Shown here in pieces: positions 54,655 through 64,000 of a DNA stretch of 64,000 nucleotides (within the stretch, counting starts at the first letter, position 1; each line of letters opens with the position of its first letter). The translations under genes were made by a program, and so were the position numbers. The DNA comes from Beaufortia kweichowensis (lineage: Eukaryota > Chordata > Actinopteri > Cypriniformes > Gastromyzontidae). The notes under the pieces are model-generated. The model was not told the origin of the DNA. It was given only the letters and a program-made list of their open reading frames with translations, and ran no database searches. The stretch is from assembly GCA_019155185.1 (NCBI GenBank), contig CM032815.1, positions 13,690,903 through 13,754,902 on the forward strand, read 5' to 3'.

Positions 54655-54893
54655 TTTACAGTACTTTCACAGCCAACGGCGAAGAAATCCCGTTGTGTTT
54701 TAATTTAAATCGCATTTTACTCGTGTAGTAACTGTACTTTGTTCACAGCCAACGGCGAAGAAATCCGTTGTGCTTTTAATTTAAATGCGCATTTTACTCG
54801 TGTAGTAACTGTACTTTGTTCACAGCCAACGGCGAAGAAATCCTGTTGTGCTTTTAATTTAAATCGCATTTTACTTTCGTGTAGTAACTGTAG
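54655..54893. repeat. 76-77-bp tandem repeat, three copies
   Basis: Units share CAGCCAACGGCGAAGAAATC at 54670, 54746 and 54823, followed by TTTAATTTAAAT and CATTTTACT. Confidence 0.9.
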
Positions 54894-55221
54894 CCTAAAT
54901 ATGCATTATTAGCGCTATACTTCAGTGCAACAAGCCGTACGATCCTAAGACTACGCCTACTAAGTTGCACTGTGCAGCGTAACAACGCTTACGTCTGCTT
55001 GGTCGTCCGATGAGCGTGGGTATTTTGGAAGTTCAGGTTAAAGGCATTACCTCTAACTGACAATAGAGGGTAGTTGTCTTAGATGTCTAACGCTTCTCCT
55101 GTTACATTGATTAACCCTGACTTCTCCTTGTTTGGGCGTTGGCCCCTTTTAGGGTATGCTTGGTCGATCTCTGTCTCTCAGTAATTTGATTTACTTTTGA
55201 CTAACCCTGCCATGTAAAGAC

Positions 55222-55662
55222 TTATTGATTATTGCTATCTCTGAACACTAGCAATGATTAATGTCACTTTATTGCTGTCTTTCCAGCTTATTAATTGTTA
55301 TTATTCTAAACAATAATAATAATTGATATTACTCTATTAGTTTCCTAATTCACCAATTATTGTTGTGTTAACAACAATAATAATTTAGGTCTCTCAGCAA
55401 CTGTTTCATAGTTTATTAATTATTGATTATTTGAAACAATAACAATAATTAATATTACTCCATTTTCCCTTTCCTACTTCGATTTTATTAATTTTTATTA
55501 TTCTAAACAATAATAATAATTGATATCACTTCATTTTCCTTTTCCTACTTCCATGATTTATTAATTGTTATTATTCTAAACAATAATAATAATTGATATC
55601 ACCTCATTGCTGTTTCATTGACTTATTGATTATTATTATTTAACTATAATAGTAATTAATGT
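55222..55662. repeat. Array of AT-rich hairpins in element F leader
   Basis: About seven inverted repeats in a row, with the best defined at 55289-55329, 55413-55455, 55484-55530 and 55556-55600. Each is of the form TTGTTATTATT-CTAA-ACAATAATAATAA followed by TTGATATCAC or a variant. Spacing is roughly 55-75 bp. Confidence 0.8.
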
Positions 55663-56836
55663 CACCTGACACAATAATGGTCATCCCTGCTTTCCCACTG
55701 CTCCTTTTACCCCTACTCCTACTTCAGGAACTCTGTATTTAATTAGGTTTAGACTTAAATTAAATCAGTTGCCTTCCCTTGGTCGAGTCGATTAACACAC
55801 TTAGCAGAGTGTTGTTTTAATGACCCATGTAGCAGTTTGACCCCTTTCTTTTAAACAGCCTTTACATTTCTCTTTAGACAGCTCTTCCCTAAGTGCTGGG
55901 GCGGTGAAGCAATGGTTTCTCGGTGTGGGCCACCCTACGGCTGGACCTGTCTGGCTCGGCACGCCTGGCACCGACAGTAAGCGACCTCGGGAGGTTCCGT
56001 CCCCACTTTCGGTGGCGACGCAGGCGACATCAGCAATCGGGCACTCCAATGCGGCTGGCAACCAGCTGACCGACCGTGAAGGGCAATTTTGGGCAATCCC
56101 AGTCTTGGCTGTGGCGGCTGGTCGTTGGCACACTTGGGTGCGACTCGGCGGTAGCGGGCACTGCAAGTGTGGCAGCCACACCAGTTTGACACATAAAGGG
56201 CAATTCTGGGCAAAACCCAACTTTGGCTGTGGCGGTCAGGCGTTGACACTTTTGAGTGCGGCCCGATTATTGCTAAAGGTCGTAGCTGTTTGAGTGGTCG
56301 ACACCGGGGTGCGGTGAGTCGGGTCACCCGAGACCCCTGCTGTCGTGTGTTCAGGCGGGCCGGGGAGCTGGTCCGACCGTGGTGCCCCACCGGGGTGTCC
56401 TCAACGCACCACCCAGCCTAGTCAATAAGGTATAGTCCCAAAGTAAGAGGCCCTAAAGAAAGTAAGCTTTTCTCACCCCATACTGTTTGAACTATCCTTG
56501 CTGTCCTCGCTAAGCCCCCTCCTAGGCCATATGACATCATAGCACCCCTACTTGTAGGTCCGTCATAACCCTAGTGTCGGTAACCGGCTTAGCCAAAATA
56601 GGAAAATTACTTTCTTTTCAGTTTCATCCCTTCTTTCCCTTTTGTTATCCTAGTTGCTTTGCTACTTTTTCCTTTTCCCTTTCATGGCATAAGAGAACGT
56701 ACCAGCACAAACCATCAGGAAAAGCTGCAGTAATGAAATTGATGACTCAGATAGCCTAAGTCTCCAAGCGACCGATGGGTTATAGCATCAGTAATTCACT
56801 CAGAACTTTTCCTGTACTTACCCACACAAGCTATAC

Positions 56837-58560
56837 ATGCCACCACAGCCTGGCAGGAATAATGGGCATTCGACTGTGCTGCTAGTCATGGCGTTAGCTG
56901 GCACAAAGCCCTTATGTTGGATGTATAGTTCACTAAACTGTACGCGGACCTGCATTGGCTATGTTTTACTTTTCCTATTTGCCACCAGTGTTGAAGAATG
57001 TCCAGATCATCCAGTCCTGCCACCCATTGGGACCAGCTAGAGACCTGGTTGGCGCCCTGACAAGCGGACTTCTGCCTGAGACCGCCAGTGACCTGCAGCA
57101 TCTGAACCGTGAGCAGCTGGACGGACGGCCTGAGCCTACTGATGGCCAACGATCCAGTGCAGGACTACAACCACAAAGAGCTGGCCAAGATCACAGGTGC
57201 CCTTTCCCATAACCTCATCGTCCAGATGAAGCTGTGTGAGGACAACAGAGCCCGCTCAGAGCGAGGCGGCTGCATTCAAGCTCGGGCCGAGAAAGCAGAA
57301 CAGCACCTAGAGCAGATCATGCAAGCGTCCTCGAGAGCAGCAGGCAGCGACTGATGAAGAGGACCCAGAGCTACGTGAGCAAGTGGAAAGACTTCGGGCC
57401 TTAGCAGACCTCCATTACAGACACTGGCGCAGAGAGCAGCTGGAGGGGCAAGCCAGGAAGGAGCTGGCAGAGAAACTCCAGTATGCGAAAATCTCTTAGA
57501 AGAGCTGAGGCGAACTGACAGAGCGGACGGCCATGGAGGCCTCACGAGGGCCACCTACACACAAATCAAGCAGAGCTTCAAGTTGTGACCCGGCAGAGAC
57601 CATCTTAAAGATGAACTACTTGGCCAAAAGGAACAGCCTACCAAGTGCAAGCCAAACAGGGGAAAACAAAGTCTTGAATTTGCCCCACCAAAGCGGAACC
57701 AAGCCTTTCCGCCAAGAGCTCCAGGCAGCAAAGGGGGTGAGAATTCCCTGTTCAAAGCTTAGCCAGCCAGCACTCGAGGCCCCTAACACCCACAGAGTGG
57801 GGGCGGGGACCCATCCAGAGGACCTCTGCAGACATCCATGGGGTGTCCCCAGAGACATTGACAAGCTGGCCAGAAACATCCCAACCTTCACTCCAGACCC
57901 TGCAGGGAAGTCACGAAGTGCATGCATACCTGCAGGACATCGACGCTCCATTTTCAAACAATGGCCAACGCGACTACAAGAGATAGACTGTACCTGCTCA
58001 GGATTACCTCCAGCCAGGAGAGTGCGCAGATTCCTGGACCGACAGTCAGAAGCAGTCAGAACAGATTACAAGCAACTACAACAGGCCCGAGAGGCCACCT
58101 CTGACCAGACTGCTAAACCCTTTTCCTCGTAATCTGCATCCATCCGGTGAGCCACCACCTAGGGCGTTACGGCATGTCCTCGTCACGATGACTACCAGAC
58201 AGCTGCCGGGACCTAGCCCATAAAGCCTTTGGAAAACAAAGGCCACCTCTGACCAGACTGCTAAAATCCATCTATCCTTTCCGTGGCTGAACACTACACA
58301 GGTTTGACTCCGGAGGGCATACAACAGCAACACAGAGCCAAGCCCTTCAACAGAGAGTCATGGGACTTCACAGCCAGTCGGGAGGTTACGGTCATGAGAA
58401 GCAAGGCAGACAAGTCGAACCCGGAGGCTGAGTCGAACCTCATAGAGAACCCTCGGCTGGCACTGGCACCCCAAGGAATACTGACAACTGAACTGATCCC
58501 GTCTATCCAACTGAACCACCGCCCGGCCGAAGTTCTTACGGAACCTACGCCGCCCGGAAG
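56837..58560 (+). pseudogene. Degenerate gag-like region of element F
   Basis: Several overlapping broken frames. A coiled-coil-like segment (KAEQHLEQIMQASSRAA, then EQVERLRALADLHYRHWRRE and EKLQYAK) lies at 57280-57500. A later part has NIPTFTPDPAG near 57875-57905, TTRDRLYLLRITSSQ near 57975-58015, and RRVRRFLDRQSEAVRTDYKQ near 58018-58075. These look like the capsid-like part of a retroelement Gag. At least four frame changes and several stops. No zinc knuckle was identified. Confidence 0.5.
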
Positions 58561-58566
58561 GGGAGA
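58556..58566 (+). promoter_or_regulatory. Polypurine tract of element F
   Basis: GGAAGGGGAGA directly precedes the right LTR start TGTAGAG at 58567. Confidence 0.8.
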
Positions 58567-60011
58567 TGTAGAGACTTGGCGGGCCAAATGTTGGATTTCT
58601 TTAAGGGATCATAAAGTTACGACAAACAACAAATTCCCTAGGGGAAGTCAACACCAGAACCCCTTTTGGCTCCAGAAAGTCTGGGTTAAGTGATGACCTG
58701 CGGTTGTTACTTAACTCAGGAGGACAGTTATGGTACCTCTCTGGCCTTCCCCAGAGAGGGTAACCCCCAGCTCAACTCCTGAGATTCTCCAGGCCCCTGG
58801 AGATTTGCAGAGAAGGACTAGAGAAGTACATTCCAAACACCTCAAAGAGACTCTTTAGGATGAGCGGGACAAAACTGCCCAATTTGTATCTATATATATA
58901 TATATATATATATCTATGTGTGTATTCCTCCATAATCACGTGATACCCTGCCATAGTTATTGCATGCATTTCAGTGTCATTGAAGTTTAACTTTTATGTC
59001 ATGACAGATGAATGAATAACTATTGTTCTTACTTCACTTCTCTCTCTCGTGTGGTATCAAAATGATCCACAAATTATTTCCTAAATAATGATGCACAGTA
59101 CATAGTCATGGCGTGCATCATACTCAATTACAATAAGTTTATGTGTTGGTGCAAACAGGACATAAAGCCGTACCTGTGTAAATCATTTGTCACAGAGAAG
59201 GACAAAGAGATTTCTCAGCGCAACCCCGTCCTTTTGCCATTGGTCAAAGACCTGACCCGGCGTGACCGTTGTGCCTTTAAGACCACAATGCATCGAACAA
59301 CTCTTTGCTCAGAAACTTGGAATCTCTCCAAAACCCGTGGGACCTGCCCTTCTTCAGGACAGCTTTTCCGGCAATCTTACGCCCGGCAGACTTGACACTT
59401 CTCTGTGAAACTTGGCTCTCGAGCGGACTTAGCGAATCCACGGGACACTCTCTCTCTCTTTCTCTCCAGCACCAGGATTCAACGGCAGCAAGCAACTGCC
59501 CCTTGGCTACCAAGGTGAACTTTTAGTAGAGAAAAACCGGTGGTTGTGTCCTGCTGATTTAATATGCCATTCTTTACTCTTTACTCTAATTTTTCTATGC
59601 TTTATCTTGTGTGAATGTGTATGTGTTTGTGTTTGTGTTAGTTAATCGATATCATATTTCCATAGTTTAGTCAATAAATATTCATTTGTATTCACTCATG
59701 ATTGTCTCTGCTTAATGCTCATAACACATCCCTTAAACTGTGCGATACTGTTACCGGCTCCGTATGTATTACTGTATTGGGCATGGACCGTTGTTAATCA
59801 AGGCCAGAAGAATAACGTGTTTATTGTACCAGGTAATGCTACAAAATACATATAGTTAATAGTCTTTATCTGTAAGTATTTCCATTTGAGCCACAAGTAA
59901 TTATAACCTGAAACTGAACCGTGTTTTAAATAACACCGTCTTAGTTTCACAATAACTAGTAGAGATGCTGGAGAGTGTTTTAAATAACACCATCCCCACA
60001 GAATCGCTACA
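58567..60011 (+). repeat. Element F 3' LTR
   Basis: Direct copy of 52652-54099 with scattered small differences, for example GTGACCG for GTGACTG and a shorter G run after CCTAGGGG. It ends CTACA at 60011 and is followed by GTGT. Confidence 0.92.
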
Positions 60012-60098
60012 GTGTTATGATGGGAAGGTAGACAGAAAGATGCAGTGGATCCAAATGCAGCTTTTATTTTAATTTAAATAATCTAAAGGACAAAGAGA
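60012..60098. other. Unique spacer between element F and the minisatellite
   Basis: Short non-repetitive stretch. It joins directly to 52651 when element F is removed. Confidence 0.5.
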
Positions 60099-60152
60099 AT
60101 GAACGCATGAAACACATGGAACATATTGAACAACAAACAACTGACAGAAGGA
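60099..60152. repeat. Left edge of the minisatellite
   Basis: Diverged units (GAAACACATGGAACATATTG) and one spacer (CAACTGACAGAAGGA). The array is interrupted here by the solo LTR, whose target AAGGA is the end of this spacer. Confidence 0.85.
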
Positions 60153-60568
60153 TGTCACGGACACGCCAGGTTCCCACGTCACTCAATCACAGCGATCTCC
60201 CTCTCCCGAATTCTGATTGTCCACACCTGCACTTCATTACCCCACTGGCATATAAGACTCTCACTCCCGTGCATTCACCGTCCGGTCTCGTTGCTGAACT
60301 AAGGACTTACCTGTATTCTCTCTGTGTTGGATTACTCACCTGTTGATTCGTCTCTTCGTTGCTCCATTGTCTCCTGTGTGTATTCTCCTAGTCATCTCCT
60401 CGTCTCCTGTGCTCCAGTCGATCTCCATCTCTTCGTCACTACAAGTTTACAAGGACAGTATTTGTTCCATTTCTTCCTGCTTTCTCTTGTTGTCATCAAT
60501 ACTCTGCTGTGTGGAAAAAAATACCCCTTGCTGTGATCCGTTGTCTCTCTCACTTCTGTGGCATAACA
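60153..60568 (+). repeat. Solo LTR of the Gypsy D family inside the minisatellite
   Basis: Starts TGTCACGGACACGCCAGG and ends TGTGGCATAACA, flanked by AAGGA (60148-60152 and 60569-60573). It keeps CATATAAGACTC and, about 30 bp later, GTCCGGTCT at the inferred transcript start. AAGGA is part of the minisatellite spacer, so the insertion hit the array. Confidence 0.88.
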
Positions 60569-63500
60569 AAGGAACACTAGGGCAATAAATACATTGAACA
60601 CATGGAACTAATAGAACGCATGGAACAAATGGAACACATTGAACACATGGAACACATTGAACACACTGAACACATGAAACGCATGGAACACATGGAACAC
60701 ATTGAACAACCAACAACTGACAGAAGGAACACGAGGGCAATAAATACATGGAAAACATTGAACACATTGAACAACCAACAACTGACAGAAGGAAGACTAG
60801 GGCAATAAACACATGGAACACATGGAACACATGGAACAACCAACAACTAACAGAAGGAACACTAGGGCAATAACACATGGAACACATGGAACACATGGAA
60901 CACATGGAACACATGGAACAACCAACAACTAACAGAAGGAAGACTAAGGCAATAAACACATGGAACACATGGAACACATGGAACAACCAACAACTAACAG
61001 AAGGAAGAAAAGGGCAATAAACACATGGAACACATGGAACACATGGAACAACCAACAACTAACAGAAGGAAGACTAGGGCAATAAACACATGGAACACAT
61101 GGAACACATGGAACACATGGAACACATGGAACAACCAACAACTAACAGAAGGAACACTAGGGCAATAAACACATGGAACACATGGAACACATGGAACAAC
61201 CAACAACTAACAGAAGGAACACTAGGGCAATAAACACATGGAACACATGGAACACATGGAACACATGGAACACATGGAACACATGGAACACATGGAACAA
61301 CCAACAACTAACAGAAGGAACACTAGGGCAATAAACACATGGAACACATGGAACACATGGAACAACCAACAACTAACAGAAGGAAGACTAGGGCAATAAA
61401 CACATGGAACACATGGAACACATGGAACACATGGAACAACAACCAACAACTAACAGAAGGAAGACTAGGGCAATAAACACATGGAACACATGGAACACAT
61501 GGAACAACAACTAACAGAAGGAAGACTAGGGCAATAAACACATGGAACACATGGAACACATGGAACACATGGAACAACCAACAACTAACAGAAGGAAGAC
61601 TAGGGCAATAAACACATGGAACACATGGAACACATGGAACACATGGAATAAACACATGGAACAGAAGGAACACATGGAACACATGGAACACATGGAACAC
61701 ATGGAACAACCAACAACTAACAGAAGGAAGACTAGGGCAATAAACACATGGAACACATGGAACACATGGAACACATGGAACAACCAACAACTAACAGAAG
61801 GAACACTAGGGCAATAAACACATGGAACACATGGAACACATGGAACAAACAACAACTAACAGAAGGAAGACTAGGGCAATAAACACATGGAACACATGGA
61901 ACACATGGAACACATGGAACAACCAACAACTAACAGAAGGAACACTAGGGCCAATAAACACACATGGAACACATGGAACACATGGAACACATGGAACACA
62001 TGGAACAACCAACAACTAACAGAAGGAAGACTAGGGCAATAGAAACACATGGAACACATGGAACACATGGAACACATGGAACACATGGAACAAACAACAA
62101 CTAACAGAAGGAAGACTAGGGCAATAAACACATGGAACACATGGAACACATGGAACACATGGAACACATGGAACAACCAACAACTAACAGAAGGAAGACT
62201 AGGGCAATAAACACATGGAACACATGGAACACATGGAACACATGGAACAACCAACAACTAACAGAAGGAAGACTAGGGCAATAAACACATGGAACACATG
62301 GAACACATGGACACAAACAACAACTAACAGAAGGAGAGACTACAATAAACACATGGAACACATGGAACACATGGATGGAACAACCAACATGGAACACATG
62401 GAACACATGGAACACATGGAACACATGGAACACATGGAACACATGGAACAACCAACAACTAACAGAAGGAAGACTAGAACAATAAACACATGGAACACAT
62501 GGAACACATGGAACACATGGAACACATGGAACAACCAACAACTAACAGAAGGAACACTAGGGCAATAAACACATGGAACACATGGAACACATGGAACACA
62601 TGGAACAACCAACAACTAACAGAAGGAACACTAGAAACAATAAACACATGGAACACATGGAACACATGGAACACATGGAACACATGGAACATGGACCAAC
62701 ACAACTAACAGAAGAACAGCTAGGACAATAAACACATGGAACACATGGAACACATGGAACACATGGAACAACCAACAACTAACAGAAGGAACGCTAGGGC
62801 AATAAACACATGGAACACATGGAACACATGGAACACATGGAACAACCAACAACTAACAGAAGGAACACTAGGGCAATAAACACATGGAACACATGGAACA
62901 CATGGAACACATGGAACAACTAACAGAAGGAACACTAGGGCAATAAACACATGGAACACATGGAACACATGGAACAACCAACAACTAACAGAAGGAACAC
63001 TAGGGCAATAAACACATGGAACACATGGAACACATGGAACATGGAACAACCAACAACTAACAGAAGGAACACTAGGAACAATAAACACATGGAACACATG
63101 GAACACATGGAACAACATGGAACACATGGAAACATGGAACACATGGAACACATGGAACAACATGGAACACATGGAACACATGGAACACAGAACAATAACA
63201 AACTGAACACATGGAACACATGGAACACATGGAACACATGGAACAACCAACAACTAACAGAAGGAACACTAGAGACAATAAAACATGGAACAATGGAACA
63301 CATGGAACACATGGAACAACAACTAACAGAAGGAACACTAGACACAATAAACACATGGAACACATGGAACACATGGAACAACCAACAACTAACAGAAGGA
63401 ACACTATGGAACACATGGAACAATAAACACATGGAACACATGGAACACATGGATGGAACAACTAATGGAAGGAACAAGGCAATAAACAACATGGAACACA

Positions 63501-64000
63501 GAACACATGGAACAACCTAGAAGGAACAAGGGCAATAAACACATGGAACACATGGAACACATGGAACACATGGAACAACCAACAACTAACAGAAGGAACA
63601 CTAGGGACAATAAACACATGGAACACATGGAACACATGGAACAACAATAACAGAAGGAACACTAGGGCAATAAACACATGGAACACATGGAACACATGGA
63701 ACACATGGAACAACCAACAACTAACAGAAGGAACACTAGGGCAATAAACACATGGAACACATGGAACACATGGAACACATGGAACAACCAACAACTAACA
63801 GAAGGAACACTAGGGCAATAAACACATGGAAACACATGGAACACATGGACATGGAACAACAACAATAACACACATGGAACACATGGAACAGAAGGAACAT
63901 GGAACACATGGAACAACATATGGAACAACAACAACAGAAGGAAAGGAGAAGCACTAGGGCATGGAACACATGGAACACATGGAACACATGGAACACATGG
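60569..64000. repeat. Minisatellite: 10-bp ACACATGGAA units with ~40-bp spacers
   Basis: Blocks of three to seven ACACATGGA(A) units alternate with a spacer of the form CAACCAACAACTAACAGAAG, then GAA(C/G)ACTAGGGCAATAA. The higher-order period is usually 65, 75 or 85 bp (spacers near 60838, 60920, 60985, 61050, 61134, 61198, 61299). Both the left edge and the region after about 63080 are irregular, with partial units. The array reaches the window end. Every long ORF here, on both strands, is an artefact: the 10-bp unit contains no stop codon in any frame and translates to repeated MEH/NTW/THG or CSM/VFH/VPC triplets. Confidence 0.95.

Larger units (their letters stand above)
54122..56836 (+). 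other. Element F leader, 2.7 kb, repeat-rich, non-coding
   Basis: Between primer site and the first gag-like codons. It contains a 76-77-bp triplicate, an array of AT-rich hairpins, and a GC-rich part (55900-56400) with two related 118-bp units starting GGGCAATT at 56081 and 56199. ORFs here are short and without domains. Confidence 0.7.
52652..60011 (+). mobile_element. LTR retrotransposon F, gag-only, 7360 bp
   Basis: Two LTRs of about 1.45 kb in direct orientation, flanked by the 4-bp duplication GTGT. A tRNA-Ala-like primer site follows the left LTR and a polypurine tract precedes the right one, so the element is structurally complete. The 4.47-kb interior has a 2.7-kb repeat-rich leader and a degenerate gag-like region. 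No protease, RT, RNase H, integrase or envelope motif was found in any frame. It is a non-autonomous element, or one that lost pol by internal deletion. Confidence 0.88.

Noticed and set aside
55801..56390. Long ORFs on both strands in the GC-rich part of the element F leader
   Set aside because: GC-rich tandem repeats keep several frames open. No recognisable domain and the two strands are equally open.
60577..63996. Dozens of overlapping ORFs on both strands of the right-hand array
   Set aside because: They are translations of a 10-bp tandem unit that lacks stop codons in all frames. Composition is purely repetitive and no start or splice context is consistent.
60569..64000. CRISPR-like repeat and spacer alternation
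   Set aside because: The spacers are near-identical to each other and the repeats are 10-bp units in variable number, in a vertebrate genome. This is a minisatellite.

Overview
This is vertebrate nuclear DNA, almost certainly from a teleost and probably a cyprinid. There are no bacterial-style operons. The coding signals are split by GT-AG introns or are transposon-derived, and the transposon mix is typical of cyprinid genomes: L1-Tx1, L2 and Nimb/I-like LINEs, DIRS, BEL/Pao, Gypsy chromoviruses, an env-bearing endogenous retrovirus, PIF/Harbinger, hAT MITEs and an Angel-like MITE. I see no clearly intact host gene. The best candidates are a SAMD3-like remnant (1-921), a Myb/SANT-like gene fragment (minus, 20.7-21.3 kb) and a DDE-transposase-like split ORF (7.2-8.5 kb).

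Layout. 0-10.5 kb: SAMD3-like exons; a minus-strand solo LTR with a hAT MITE inside it; an L1-Tx1 LINE (minus) split by a 1.45-kb LTR-like element (family A, copy A1); an IS1595/Merlin-like ORF split by a solo Gypsy LTR; two MITEs. 10.5-20 kb: a broken BEL/Pao element (plus) ending abruptly at A2, followed by a DIRS fragment (minus) and Nimb-like LINE pieces (minus). 20-27 kb: Myb/SANT-like exons, a solo LTR with a 5-bp target-site duplication (TSD), and a convergent PIF/Harbinger pair (transposase plus, MADF-BESS protein minus). 27.06-42.14 kb: one endogenous retrovirus with LTR, gag, pro, pol, env and LTR. Its 3' LTR is split by a near-intact Gypsy chromovirus on the minus strand (35,019-40,298) and by a 1.54-kb solo LTR (40,572-42,114). 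42.1-52.3 kb: a nest in which an LTR-like sequence holds an L2 LINE and a third A copy, and that A copy holds a 3'-truncated Gypsy; a Gypsy fragment follows. 52.65-60.01 kb: a complete two-LTR element (family F) with a tRNA-Ala-like primer site, a 2.7-kb repeat- and hairpin-rich leader, a degenerate gag-like region and no pol. From 60.1 kb to the window end: a minisatellite of 10-bp units with a recurring ~40-bp spacer, carrying a solo LTR near its left edge.

The parts hold together mainly as insertion history. TSDs identify clean events: GTTTAAAT and GGCGGATC (hAT MITEs), GTAAC, GCAAC, GATAT and AAGGA (solo LTRs), AACTG (Gypsy), CTTT and CACG (family A), GTGT (family F), CACA (solo LTR B). 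Nesting gives relative ages.

The strongest non-routine signals are three. First, two Gypsy families have primer-binding sites that match, and co-vary with, the start of their own transcript, as in Tf1/sushi-type self-priming. Second, family A has extended inverted termini and an internal array of CATAACCTCTG motifs. Third, element F combines a pol-less interior with an array of about seven AT-rich hairpins. All positions and matches were read by eye. No alignment, folding or database search was run, and family names rest on remembered motifs.
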